A DNA stretch of 64,000 bases from NCBI GenBank assembly GCA_003161435.1, contig PMOS01000031.1, positions 150,957-214,956 of the forward strand, written 5' to 3'. Source of the stretch: Vulcanimicrobiota bacterium (GTDB lineage Bacteria; Vulcanimicrobiota; Vulcanimicrobiia; Vulcanimicrobiales; Vulcanimicrobiaceae). Shown here piece by piece: positions 1 through 8,989 of this stretch. Each line of letters starts with the position of its first letter. The first letter of the stretch is position 1. The notes below the pieces were generated by a model. It was not told the origin of the DNA and searched no databases. It worked only from the letters and a program-made list of their open reading frames with translations. The translations under genes and the position numbers were made by a program.

Positions 1-2419
1 CGAACTGCGCGCCGGTCGAGCGAACCGCTTCGTTGTTCAAGCGCGAATAGTTGAACGGGGACGAATCGCGCATCACCCGAAAACGGCCCGGCTGCAGCGC
101 TTCCCACCGATTGAAGACTTCCTGGGTCGCGATCTCGCGGCTGCCGTTGTCGACGACGAGCATCTCGAAGTTCCGGTAGGTCGTCTGGTCGAACACCGAG
201 GCGATGCACGGCGCGAGCAGGTCGGCGCGATCGCGGGTGGGGATGATCACGCAGACCCGCTCGTCGCCCGGCACGGCGAAGCGCACGTCGAGCCCTGCTT
301 CAACGACCCGTATCGCCGCCGATTCGCCGCGGCGCCGCAAGGCGACCTCGACCGCGAGCGCGACGTCGTGGCTGTCGGCGAGGTTGGCGACGTGACGATG
401 GCACAGGACGCGTGCAATGTGAACCACCCGGTCGGTGTGCTCGGTGACTCTCAGCAGCGCCTCGTACCATCGCGCGCTTTCGAACACGTCGCGCACGCCG
501 CCGGCACGTTCGAGAAGCGAACGGCGCATCACGCAGATCCCGCCGATGTAATCGCGGGTCAGCAACGTCTCGGGCGACCAATCCGGCTTGAACCAGGGAT
601 CGCCGGGGACATTGTGGTCGTCGAGCCGGTCCTCGTCGGAGTAGACGACGTCCGCACCGTCTTGCAGCGCCAGCGCCAGCTCGAACAAGGCGTTGGACTC
701 GAGACGGTCGGACGGGTCGAGCCGGCCGACGACGTCGGCCGCGCCGAAACGGTCATCGCCGGGCGCGACGATGACGATGCGCGCGTCGTGCGCGGCAAGC
801 GCGTGCAGCTCGGCCAAGATCGTGTCGTCGGCCGGCTCGCCGACGAGCACGCGAGCGGTCCACGACTCATAGACTTGATCGCGCAGCGACTGCAGCGTCG
901 CGTCGACGCCGTCGACGCTGCGTTCGCGGGCTTCGACGACGAGGCCGAACGTGATCTGCTTGGGCAGAAAGCGCGCCATCGCGCGCATCTGCTCGACGTC
1001 TTCGCTGCGCAAGCGGTGCTGCTGCCGGAATAGCTGGTACGGATCGCCGAGCGCAGCCAGCTCGACGGTTCGCGCGTCTTCGTCGGAGACGTGCACGGGA
1101 TCGTCGACCGGCCCGATGCCGAAACGGCGCTTGAACGCAAACCACGCGTCGCGCAGGCGCCAGAAGCGGCTCACGCGCATCGCTTCGATTGTGCGCCGCT
1201 GACGCTGCACCAGCGGGTAGAGGTACCCGACTTGCGCCAGCAGCACGTCGTTCGAGCGCGCGTCGTGGAGCGCGCCGAGGCCGTCGATCGCCTCCGACGT
1301 GCGCGCTGCGACGCTGCGCCAGCCGCCCTGCTGCTCGACATAGATTGCGCCCGCGTGCGCAAGTTCGGCCAACTCCTCGTCGCCGGGCAAGCCGCTCATC
1401 GCCGCAGCCCACCCGTCGGGCGGCACGACGATTCCGCCGCCGGTCTCGCGCACCAGTGCGGCGGCTCCGGGCGCATCGGCCGCGGCGAGCACCGGCTTGC
1501 CGTACGCCCACGCCTCGACGACCTCGGGGACGAATCCGAGCCCTTTACCGCACAGCGCGACGGCGCGCGCGTAGGCGAACGTCGCTGCACGGTCGCGCTC
1601 CGCGGTATCGTCCAGCGTGACCACGTGCATCCCGTTCGCGCGCATCTGCGCCGTCGTCGGCGCGTCGCAGCCGACGGCGAGCACGTACGGATGCCCGCGC
1701 GTCAAACGGCGGACGCGATCCGGCGGCAGGTTCTCGCGCGGCACCACGTCGGCGCCGAGTCCGATGATGCGCGTCCGCGCAAGCGGCAGCGGTCCGTAGA
1801 GCTCGGCGACCAGCATCGCCTCGGCCTGCGTCGTACACAGAATCATTCGCGCGTGCGACACGGCTTCGGCGACTGCCGGCAGCCGCGTCGCAGGCTCGTC
1901 GTCGAGGAGCGGCACGAGCAGCCCGCGCTCGGCGACGTCGGTCAGCGCGCGCACGGTCGTCGGAACGGTGAGATCGCACAGCAGGAACGCGTCGTAGCGG
2001 TCGGCGGACGCGCGCACGTGCGCGAGCAGCTCCGGGCAGCGCAGGCGTTCGTCGAGCAATGCGCGCTCGCGGGCTTCGACCGCCGTGTCGCCCCGGCCGA
2101 ATGCGAGCAGCGCCTCTTGGTACGCCACGCGATCGGGCGCGAGAACGCGAAAGCGGTGGACCAAGAACGGCTCGGTGTGGTCCGTGCCGGCGACGAAGAA
2201 GTTCGCGTCGAGCGCGTCCGGCGTGGTGGTGGTCGTCATGACCTCGATCGCCACACCTTCCAGCGCGAGGTGCGTGGCGAAAGCGAAGGCAAATCGTTCC
2301 TTGCGCCCGCGCAGCTCGCGCCCGAAGAACGGCGCAACCAGCGCGACGCGCTGCTGCTGCCCGCCGAGCAGCGCGGCACGCCGGCGATCGCCGGCACGGC
2401 GCTGCTGCCCGCCGTACAT
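1..2419 (-). CDS. multidomain glycosyltransferase (GT4-like + two GT2 domains), 3' end outside window
   Basis: Open minus-strand frame of 806 codons running off the window start, so the C-terminus is missing. Residues about 25-400 read like a GT-B (GT4-type) glycosyltransferase, with VALVAPFFGREL near the N-terminus and a KPVLAAADAPG donor-site loop. A degenerate GT2 domain follows (about 480-700) with the YSDEDRLD acidic motif near residue 593 and FKPDWSP. A second GT2 domain starts near 720 with VIIPTRDRADLL and MLVVDNGSR. Paired GT2 modules of this kind are typical of O-antigen and cell-surface polysaccharide assembly; acceptor and sugar are unknown. The ATG overlaps the stop of the O-antigen ligase gene (TGATG), so it is the last visible gene of the polysaccharide operon. 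The frame was chosen because the motifs fall only in it; long opposite-strand frames here are shadows. Confidence 0.85.
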   Translation of the reverse strand, partial: MYGGQQRRAGDRRRAALLGGQQQRVALVAPFFGRELRGRKERFAFAFATHLALEGVAIEVMTTTTTPDALDANFFVAGTDHTEPFLVHRFRVLAPDRVAYQEALLAFGRGDTAVEARERALLDERLRCPELLAHVRASADRYDAFLLCDLTVPTTVRALTDVAERGLLVPLLDDEPATRLPAVAEAVSHARMILCTTQAEAMLVAELYGPLPLARTRIIGLGADVVPRENLPPDRVRRLTRGHPYVLAVGCDAPTTAQMRANGMHVVTLDDTAERDRAATFAYARAVALCGKGLGFVPEVVEAWAYGKPVLAAADAPGAAALVRETGGGIVVPPDGWAAAMSGLPGDEELAELAHAGAIYVEQQGGWRSVAARTSEAIDGLGALHDARSNDVLLAQVGYLYPLVQRQRRTIEAMRVSRFWRLRDAWFAFKRRFGIGPVDDPVHVSDEDARTVELAALGDPYQLFRQQHRLRSEDVEQMRAMARFLPKQITFGLVVEARERSVDGVDATLQSLRDQVYESWTARVLVGEPADDTILAELHALAAHDARIVIVAPGDDRFGAADVVGRLDPSDRLESNALFELALALQDGADVVYSDEDRLDDHNVPGDPWFKPDWSPETLLTRDYIGGICVMRRSLLERAGGVRDVFESARWYEALLRVTEHTDRVVHIARVLCHRHVANLADSHDVALAVEVALRRRGESAAIRVVEAGLDVRFAVPGDERVCVIIPTRDRADLLAPCIASVFDQTTYRNFEMLVVDNGSREIATQEVFNRWEALQPGRFRVMRDSSPFNYSRLNNEAVRSTGAQF

Positions 2420-3774
2420 CACGACACGCCGGCGTTCGCCGGCACCGCGTTCACCACCGATGCCGCCGCGCGGCGGCGTTCGAAAAGTCGCCGGGCCGCG
2501 ATCTCGGCCAGCGCGACGCCGACGACCAGCCAGTACACCGAGGCAACCTTCGGAAAGAAGAACAGATCGTCGAAGATCTGGTGCGACGCCAGCGCGATCG
2601 TCGCACCGAGCGCGCCCACGACGAGCGGCCGCCGCACGCCGCTGCGCGCCAAGGTGACGATCGCCGTCGCGAACAGTCCCAGCAATGCAATCAGCCCGAT
2701 GACACCTTCCTCGGCGAGGCTTTGCAGGTAGACGCTGTTCGCGTGCGTGCGCACGTCGTTCAAGCCGACCTCGCTCAGGTCGAGCTCGTAGTTGCCGGCT
2801 CCGATGCCGACGACCGGCGACGTCTGCCACAGCGCGAACGCCGCGCGCCAAAGCTGGGCGCGATTCGCGAGGTGATCGGCCGACTGCGGCGCCTGATCGA
2901 GCGAGAAGTAGCCGGCCGGAACGCCGGCGCGTACCGCCAGCCCGGCGCCGAGCACGACGCTCAAGGCCACGGCGGCGGCGAAGCGCCACGCGGTGCCTTG
3001 GATCGGCCGCAGCACGAGCAGCACCGCGATGACACCGAGCGAAACCCCGACGATCCCCGAGCGCGAGATCGTCAACACGTCGGTGACCGCCGCGATACCG
3101 ATGACGGTCGCCAGAAAGCGATCGCGGTGGACCAGCGCGCGCGCCACCAGCACCGGCAGCGTCACGTCGAAATATCCCGCCAGCTGGTTGGGGCCCTCGA
3201 GCGCGCCGGCGATGCGCGGCGCCGAGTGCCCGTGCAGCAAGATGCCGCTGTGCGCGCCGAGCACGTACTCGGCCAACGCCGACCCTGAGACGAGCAGCAC
3301 CGCGATCTCGAGCGCGCGCCACAAGGGCCGGTCGTCGGGGTCGGTCGCGAACGCCACGACCGCGCCCAAGAACAACAGCAGATACTCGCCGTCCTTGAGC
3401 CCTTCGCGCAGAACGGCGCCGAGATGCTGCGCGTGCGTGGCGCTCAACGCGATCGCGAGCAGCGTGGCACCGAACGCAACGAGCATGGCGCGCACCGGTG
3501 CCGTTCGGAACGCGGCCAGATCGAAGCGCGAGAACGCGAGCGCGACGAACATCCCCAGCAAGCCGGCTTTGAGCGTCGTGATCGTCGTCGGACCGGCGTA
3601 ACGCGCGAGGTCGAACGGCGCCAGCACGAGCAGCGCGGCGATGCCGAGGGCCGGACGGCGCCGTGTCAGCCAACCGACGGCCAGCGCGCAAGCGAGGTAC
3701 ACCAGCGCGCTCGGCAGGTCGACCGGCACGTGCGTCGGGTGGCGCAGCGTGACGGTCCATGGGTGCACGATCAC
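2419..3774 (-). CDS. O-antigen ligase family membrane protein
   Basis: A 451-residue polytopic inner-membrane protein with about ten hydrophobic segments and a large periplasmic loop near residues 280-350, the layout of the Wzy_C/O-antigen ligase (WaaL) family. The sequence LEGPNQLAGYFDV resembles the conserved loop region, and HANSVYLQSLAEEGVIG matches the family's H-[NS]-x(4)-hydrophobic-E-x-G motif. Members transfer or polymerise undecaprenyl-linked glycans at the periplasmic face. GTG was chosen because it overlaps the murJ stop (GTGA), implying translational coupling. Ligase and polymerase (Wzy) roles cannot be separated from sequence alone, though the neighbouring flippase-like and PGT genes fit either. 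Confidence 0.85.
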   Translation of the reverse strand: MIVHPWTVTLRHPTHVPVDLPSALVYLACALAVGWLTRRRPALGIAALLVLAPFDLARYAGPTTITTLKAGLLGMFVALAFSRFDLAAFRTAPVRAMLVAFGATLLAIALSATHAQHLGAVLREGLKDGEYLLLFLGAVVAFATDPDDRPLWRALEIAVLLVSGSALAEYVLGAHSGILLHGHSAPRIAGALEGPNQLAGYFDVTLPVLVARALVHRDRFLATVIGIAAVTDVLTISRSGIVGVSLGVIAVLLVLRPIQGTAWRFAAAVALSVVLGAGLAVRAGVPAGYFSLDQAPQSADHLANRAQLWRAAFALWQTSPVVGIGAGNYELDLSEVGLNDVRTHANSVYLQSLAEEGVIGLIALLGLFATAIVTLARSGVRRPLVVGALGATIALASHQIFDDLFFFPKVASVYWLVVGVALAEIAARRLFERRRAAASVVNAVPANAGVS

Positions 3775-5300
3775 GGCAGAGGAACGAGGTCGCGCGGACG
3801 GCGGCGCAGCAGCAGGTCGGTCGCGAGCTTGAGCTCGTCGGAATCGACCAAGCGAGCCAGCGCGAGGAACACGAACGCACCGAACAACAGGTGCTCGCCC
3901 AAGTTCGTCACGCGCGCCAGGGTGGACGGCTCGGGCGGCGTGCGGGTCACCTGCACCGCGGCCAGGGCGAACGCCATGACGGCCGAGCACGCGCCGACCT
4001 TCAGCAGCGAGACGACGACCGCCGGCAGCGGGAACCCGCCGAGCGCGCGCCACGCGACGGCGACGTACGCGATGGTCTGGAGCGTCTGCGACACCGCATT
4101 GGCCAGCAGCAGCCCGCGCGCGCCCAGCGAGGGCAGCCACAGGATCGAGAGCGCGACGTTCAAAGCGACGGTTGCGACGGAGATCGCGATCGCGATTCGC
4201 ACGACGCCGGCCGCGTACAGACAGCGGGTCAGCACGATATTGGCGGCAAGCGCGACCAGCCCGACCGCCGCGAACGGCAACAGCTGCGCGCACAGCACGG
4301 TCGCCGCCGGCGTGAACGCGCCGCGTTCGAGCAACGTCTGCACGATCGGCCCGGCCAGCATGCACAGGCCGAAGGCCGACGGCAGCGTCAGGAAGATGAC
4401 CATCTGCAATCCGGTCGCGACACTGGTGCGCATCGCGGCGCGGTTCTTCTGCGCGAACTGGCTGGCGAAGAGCGGGAAGATCACCGTCGCGATCGCCGTC
4501 ACGAAGATCTGCTGCGGAAACCCGACGATTTTGACCGCGAAGTTCATTCCGGCGATCGTCCCTTCGTTCAAACCCGACGCGAAGAAACGGTCGAACAGCA
4601 GCGCGATCTGTCCGGCAGCCGAACCGATCGCGATCGGCCCGAGCACGTGCAGCAGCCGGATCATCCCCGGATGGTGGAGGTCGATCGTGAACCGCAGGCG
4701 GCGCAGCGTCAGGAACGGCGGTAGCAGCGCGAGCAGCGACGCGAAGGCGCCGGCGAGCGCGCCGACGACGAGCGCGTACGCACCGTAGTGCGGCTGCGCG
4801 AACCACACGCAGACGATGATGCAGAGGTTGGCGACGAAGCCCTGGAGCGCGGCGACGCCGAACCGGTGGTACGCGTTGAGCAGCGCTCCGATGACGCCGG
4901 CGATGCTCGTCGCGACGATCGTCGGCATCAGCCAGCGGGTCATATCGACCGCGGCCGCCGAGACGTTGGGTGCGACGAAGCGCGCGATGTGCGGGACGTA
5001 CCACGGCGCCAGCCATGCGCCGACCGCGGCGCAGACGCCCAGCAGCATCAACAGCACCGCGATCACCGTCCAGGCCAGGTTCCAGGCTTCGTCCTCGCGG
5101 TCGGTGTTGATGTAATCCGAGAACACCGGGACGAGCGCCGTGACGAGCGCGCCGTTGAACACCCCGAACAGGATCACCGGCACGATCGACGCGGCGAGGA
5201 AGGCGTCGAGCTCCCACGACGTTCCGTAGAACTTCGCGTACACGACCTCGCGCACGAAGCCGAGGATCGTCGATGCGAGCGTCGCGGCCATGACCAGCAC
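3771..5300 (-). CDS. murJ: MurJ/MviN-family lipid II or glycolipid flippase
   Basis: A 509-residue MOP-superfamily protein with about 14 hydrophobic segments. The N-terminus contains the MviN signature MAATLASTILGFVREVVYA, followed by AFLAASIVP, and helix 7 has GPIAIGSAAGQIALLFDRFF. The family flips lipid II, or other undecaprenyl-linked glycans, across the inner membrane. Embedded in a polysaccharide operon, this copy could serve either peptidoglycan or surface glycan. The first canonical start is GTG at 5300, but it leaves almost no cytoplasmic N-terminus. The frame stays open to an ATT at 5363-5361 that overlaps the upstream TAA and would add 21 residues, including a basic RRTPRRLARS stretch typical before helix 1. 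That start is plausible but unproven. Confidence 0.9.
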   Translation of the reverse strand: MLVMAATLASTILGFVREVVYAKFYGTSWELDAFLAASIVPVILFGVFNGALVTALVPVFSDYINTDREDEAWNLAWTVIAVLLMLLGVCAAVGAWLAPWYVPHIARFVAPNVSAAAVDMTRWLMPTIVATSIAGVIGALLNAYHRFGVAALQGFVANLCIIVCVWFAQPHYGAYALVVGALAGAFASLLALLPPFLTLRRLRFTIDLHHPGMIRLLHVLGPIAIGSAAGQIALLFDRFFASGLNEGTIAGMNFAVKIVGFPQQIFVTAIATVIFPLFASQFAQKNRAAMRTSVATGLQMVIFLTLPSAFGLCMLAGPIVQTLLERGAFTPAATVLCAQLLPFAAVGLVALAANIVLTRCLYAAGVVRIAIAISVATVALNVALSILWLPSLGARGLLLANAVSQTLQTIAYVAVAWRALGGFPLPAVVVSLLKVGACSAVMAFALAAVQVTRTPPEPSTLARVTNLGEHLLFGAFVFLALARLVDSDELKLATDLLLRRRPRDLVPLP

Positions 5301-5358
5301 CGTCGAGCGAGCGAGACGCCGAGGTGTCCGCCGGTCCGCGACAATGGTCAGCCGGCGA

Positions 5359-6051
5359 TTAATGCGCGCCCACCCCCCGCAGGACCGCCGGGATCGTCTT
5401 CGCGACGATCGCGAGGTCGTACCACGGCGACCACGCGTCGATGTAGGCGTTGTCGAGCGCCATCCACTCTTCGAACGAGAGGTGCGAGCGACCGGAGATC
5501 TGCCACAGACACGTCACGCCGGGCTTGACCACCAGCCGGCGCAGCGCGTATCCGTCGTAGTGCGCCACCTCCTCGGGCAGCGGCGGGCGCGGCCCGACGA
5601 TCGCCATGTCGCCGATCAGCACGTTGACGAAGTTCGGCAGCTCGTCGATCGACGTGCGGCGCAAGAACGACCCCAGCGAGTGCAGGCGCGGATCGTCGCG
5701 CATCTTGAAGACGGGCCCGTCGGCCTCGTTGAAACGGCGCAGCTGCGGCAGCATGGAGTGCGCGTCGCGGACCATCGTGCGCAGCTTGAACATGCGGAAT
5801 CGCCGCCCGCCCAGTCCGACCCGCTGCTGCCGGTAGAACGGGCTTCCGCCGCTGACCGCAACGATCCCGATGACCGCGGCGAGGACGATCGGCGAGGTGA
5901 TCGCCAGGATCGCGAGCGCGAAGGAGATGTCGATCGCGCGCTTCGCGACGTCGTACCAGACCGGACGGGCGGGCGCCGCCGGGAACGGGACGCCGACCGG
6001 CAGATCGCGCGGATCCAACGCTTCGATCGCGCGCAGCTCGACGGCGCTCAT
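5359..6051 (-). CDS. polyprenyl-phosphate sugar-1-phosphate transferase (bacterial sugar transferase)
   Basis: A 230-residue monotopic phosphoglycosyl transferase of the PglC/WcaJ C-terminal type. A membrane hairpin lies near residues 38-65 (KRAIDISFALAILAITSPIV). FRMFKLRTM, the catalytic-helix region with SIDELPNFVNVLIGDM, VGPRPP and the terminal KPGVTCLWQISGR are all family hallmarks. It transfers a sugar-1-phosphate from a nucleotide sugar to undecaprenyl phosphate and so initiates surface-glycan assembly. Only the catalytic module is present; the N-terminal multi-helix domain of WbaP-like proteins is missing. The ATG overlaps the deoB stop (ATGA). Sugar specificity cannot be predicted. 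Confidence 0.92.
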   Translation of the reverse strand: MSAVELRAIEALDPRDLPVGVPFPAAPARPVWYDVAKRAIDISFALAILAITSPIVLAAVIGIVAVSGGSPFYRQQRVGLGGRRFRMFKLRTMVRDAHSMLPQLRRFNEADGPVFKMRDDPRLHSLGSFLRRTSIDELPNFVNVLIGDMAIVGPRPPLPEEVAHYDGYALRRLVVKPGVTCLWQISGRSHLSFEEWMALDNAYIDAWSPWYDLAIVAKTIPAVLRGVGAH

Positions 6052-7190
6052 CGCGGCGGCGATCCGAGAATCGCCTCGATCCGCTCGCCGACGTAACCCA
6101 AACCGTCGATGATCCCGAGCTCACCGGCAACCCCGCTGCCGTATTCGATGTACGGGACGAACTCGCGCGTGTGGTCGGTCCCCGGCTGGGTGGGATCGCA
6201 GCCATGGTCGGCGGTGAACATCAACGCGTCGCCCGGACGTATCCGGTCGATCAGCTCCGGGAGCCGCGCGTCGAGGCGCGCGAGGGCGTCGCCGTATCCT
6301 CGTACGTCGCGCCGGTGCCCAAATTTCGTGTCGAAGTCGTTCAGGTTGACGAACACTAGACCGTGGTCCGTGGCATCTGCCAAGGCAAGCGCGCGGTCGA
6401 TCGCTTCGCCGTTGTCGGCGACGCGGACGGACGACGCGATCCCGTGACCGCTGTAGATATCACAGATCTTCCCGACTGCGTGCACGGGTACACCCTGGCG
6501 CTCCAGACGGTCGAGCACCGTCGGCGGCGGCGGAATCGCATAGTCGCGACGGTTCGGCGTTCGCGCATAGCTTCCGGGCGACCCGACGAACGGGCGAGCG
6601 ATCACGCGGTTGACTTCGTGCGGCGGGAGCAGCATCGCCCGGGCGCGTTCGCACCAGTCGTAGAGGGTCGCCAGCGGCACGGTTTCTTCGTGGGCGGCCA
6701 CCTGGAACACCGAGTCGGCCGAGGTGTACAGAATCGGGCGCCCGGTGCGCTGGTGCTCCTCGCCGAGCTCCGCGATGATCTCGGTGCCCGATGCCGGGAC
6801 GTTGCCCAGGGGCGCCTTCCCCACGATCGCGGTGAACTGCTCGACGACCTCGGGCGGGAAGCCCTCAGGATAGGTCGGGAACGGCACCTCGGTGACGACT
6901 CCGGCCATCTCCCAGTGACCGGTGATCGTGTCTTTGCCCTTGCTGCGCTCGCGCAGGCGACCGACGGCAGCGCTCGGCGGGTTCGACGCCGACACGCCGC
7001 GCACGGCGGTGATGTGGCCGAGGCCGAGCCGCTCGAAATTCGGGAGGCGCAAGCCGCCCAAGCGCTCTGCGACGTTTCCGACCGTGTTAGCGTTTGGACC
7101 GTCGTGGTACGCCATCGCATCCGGGAGGGCACCGACGCCGGCGGAGTCCATGACGAAGGTGAGAATACGCGGCATCCCGTTCGCCGCCAT
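6048..7190 (-). CDS. deoB: phosphopentomutase
   Basis: A 380-residue alkaline-phosphatase-superfamily enzyme interconverting (deoxy)ribose-1-phosphate and -5-phosphate. Family motifs run in order: FVMDSAGVGALPDA, the GHWEM segment, YTSADSVFQVAAHEE, NLNDFDTKFGHRRD and FTADHGCDPT (metal ligands). The ATG at 7190 is preceded by GAGGGATGGA; the frame is open further upstream, but that sequence is low-complexity and lacks homology-like motifs. The length matches the usual 380-400 residues. It sits first in a polysaccharide operon, overlapping the sugar transferase by ATGA, while its usual partners deoA (18 kb region) and punA (46 kb region) lie elsewhere in this window. Confidence 0.95.
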   Translation of the reverse strand: MAANGMPRILTFVMDSAGVGALPDAMAYHDGPNANTVGNVAERLGGLRLPNFERLGLGHITAVRGVSASNPPSAAVGRLRERSKGKDTITGHWEMAGVVTEVPFPTYPEGFPPEVVEQFTAIVGKAPLGNVPASGTEIIAELGEEHQRTGRPILYTSADSVFQVAAHEETVPLATLYDWCERARAMLLPPHEVNRVIARPFVGSPGSYARTPNRRDYAIPPPPTVLDRLERQGVPVHAVGKICDIYSGHGIASSVRVADNGEAIDRALALADATDHGLVFVNLNDFDTKFGHRRDVRGYGDALARLDARLPELIDRIRPGDALMFTADHGCDPTQPGTDHTREFVPYIEYGSGVAGELGIIDGLGYVGERIEAILGSPPR

Positions 7191-7243
7191 TCCATCCCTC
7201 GCAGGACCGCGCCTCCCGCAATGCTGAACGCGTGACGCTGCAC

Positions 7244-8989
7244 ATGCGACTTCCGGTCCTGATCGCGCTGGCGAGCGCGCTTTTCGCGAGCGCGTCAGCG
7301 GCCGCGCTCGCACTCCCGCCGGCCAGCCTCGACGTCACCGCCAACGGCGTCGCCTTCTATTTCAACCGCTTCATCGTCACGGCCGATGGAAACGTCCGGG
7401 TGCGCCTCTCCGACGGGACCGTCATCAGCGGGCAGACCTTCTCGATGGACCTCAAGCTGAACCGGTATCTGGTGGCGGGGGACGTCCACGTCGACGGGCC
7501 GACCATTCACCAGGCCGGTGCGGCGTTCGCCGGCTATCCGGATCTGGACCGGTCGTACTTTTTGCCGGCCGGCGACACCCCCAGCCGCGAGACGTTCTTC
7601 GGAGTCGATTGGGCGCACCCGACGACGACGCGCGAGCAACCGGGCGACGCGTACTACTTCCCCGACCTGACCGGCGAGCGGGCCTACATCAAAGCCGGCG
7701 GCGTCCGCATCGTTCCGAAGATCAACGCGATGTTCAGCAACGCGCAGATCTACACGGCCGGAGTCTACCTCCCGGTGCCGCGCTACGTGGTGACGTTCGC
7801 GGCGAACTCCCACTTCTTCGAGAACACGTTCTTCGGCGGCAACTTCGACGTCGGCGTCCCGTTCAACGGATCGGCGCACAGCTTGACGGCCTTGCACTTG
7901 CGCAACGATCCGTACAACGGAACGTACCTCGCGTTCGACCAGCATTTCGTGTGGGACCAGGACTACATCGCGTTCGGCATCGATCCGCTGACCCAGCAAG
8001 AGCGACAGTACAACCTGGTCGCGTACAAGCGCTGGACGCCCAAGCTCGAGAGCCGGCTGTTCGTGCAAGAGTCGGCGGCGCAGGCCGGGATCATCAACCG
8101 GCCGACCAATGCCGCCGGGTTCGCGGAGCTGCAGGTCGCCGGCGGTTTCCGCGGCTCCAACATCAGCTACACGCAAGACAACTACTATCAATACCTGCTG
8201 GGGATACCGAAGGGTCTTACCGACCTCAACACGCTGACCGCGAACTTCGACCCGCGCTGGAAAGAGCACCCGGTCGACGGCGTGCTCGCGTTCACCGGCG
8301 GGCCGACGCCGCTCGTGAAGGGGAAGGTCGGCGTGTATCTGCGCCCCCGCGCCGGTGCAGGCTTTGCGCACGACATCTACGGCGAGGGCGGGTATTCCAA
8401 CGAGCAGCCGGGTCCGCCCGACTCCTCCTATCACTACCTCGGCGGCACGCTCTACACCGCGCCGATCAGGTTGACGTCGACGGCGTCGCTGAGCGCGACG
8501 TACGACCGTCAGCGGATGTGGTTCAACCTGCCGCACGAAGTCGACCTGGGCGATCTGCTCTTCACGGCAGCCGACTCGCTCGAGCGTCTGCACCTGCGCT
8601 ACTACGTCGCCTACGAGGTCAAGACGACCGACGACTACTGGGGCAACCAACAGTTGGGCGCCTATCCACCCTACCCGAACACGGTGACGACGCAGTTCGG
8701 CACCTACGGCGGGCAAGCCGCGTTCCGCGGGCTCGGCACCTCGCGCGGCTACACCACGTCGTTGATCTATGCTCCGACGTCGTACTTCGCGTTCAAGACC
8801 ACGCTCTCACGTTTCTATGATACGCCGGCGCCGGTGCCGGGGCTCTACGGCCAGCCGCCGTGGCAGCTCACGACCGACATTCGCTTCCGCGTATCGCGCC
8901 AAATTCTGGTCGACGTCTCCCGCGGCTATTACTTCAACTTCGCGGACGAGCGGTGGACGCCGGTGCTCGGGGTTCAAATATCGCCATGA
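7244..8989 (+). CDS. LptD/OstA-like outer-membrane beta-barrel protein, copy 1
   Basis: A 581-residue exported protein. The signal peptide starts MRLPVLIALASALFA with an Ala-rich cleavage region. An OstA/LptA-like beta-jellyroll segment follows (about 30-90), reading DGNVRVRLSDGTVISGQTF and LVAGDVHVDG. The rest is a series of alternating polar/aromatic strands suggestive of an outer-membrane barrel, ending VGVDVSRGYYFNF-like and VLGVQISP. It resembles LptD in layout but is shorter, and I do not see paired LptD cysteines. A GTG four codons upstream (7232) is an alternative start. The downstream E-set gene overlaps by ATGA, and the pair is repeated at 9872-12072. LPS-transport assignment is by architecture only. 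Confidence 0.75.
   Translation: MRLPVLIALASALFASASAAALALPPASLDVTANGVAFYFNRFIVTADGNVRVRLSDGTVISGQTFSMDLKLNRYLVAGDVHVDGPTIHQAGAAFAGYPDLDRSYFLPAGDTPSRETFFGVDWAHPTTTREQPGDAYYFPDLTGERAYIKAGGVRIVPKINAMFSNAQIYTAGVYLPVPRYVVTFAANSHFFENTFFGGNFDVGVPFNGSAHSLTALHLRNDPYNGTYLAFDQHFVWDQDYIAFGIDPLTQQERQYNLVAYKRWTPKLESRLFVQESAAQAGIINRPTNAAGFAELQVAGGFRGSNISYTQDNYYQYLLGIPKGLTDLNTLTANFDPRWKEHPVDGVLAFTGGPTPLVKGKVGVYLRPRAGAGFAHDIYGEGGYSNEQPGPPDSSYHYLGGTLYTAPIRLTSTASLSATYDRQRMWFNLPHEVDLGDLLFTAADSLERLHLRYYVAYEVKTTDDYWGNQQLGAYPPYPNTVTTQFGTYGGQAAFRGLGTSRGYTTSLIYAPTSYFAFKTTLSRFYDTPAPVPGLYGQPPWQLTTDIRFRVSRQILVDVSRGYYFNFADERWTPVLGVQISP

Noticed and set aside
1091..2731. Long plus-strand open frame opposite the glycosyltransferase
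   Set aside because: Arg/Asp/Val-rich shadow; the opposite strand carries clear GT motifs in another frame.
3424..4788. Plus-strand Thr/Ser/Ala-rich open frame
   Set aside because: Antisense to murJ and without homology-like motifs.
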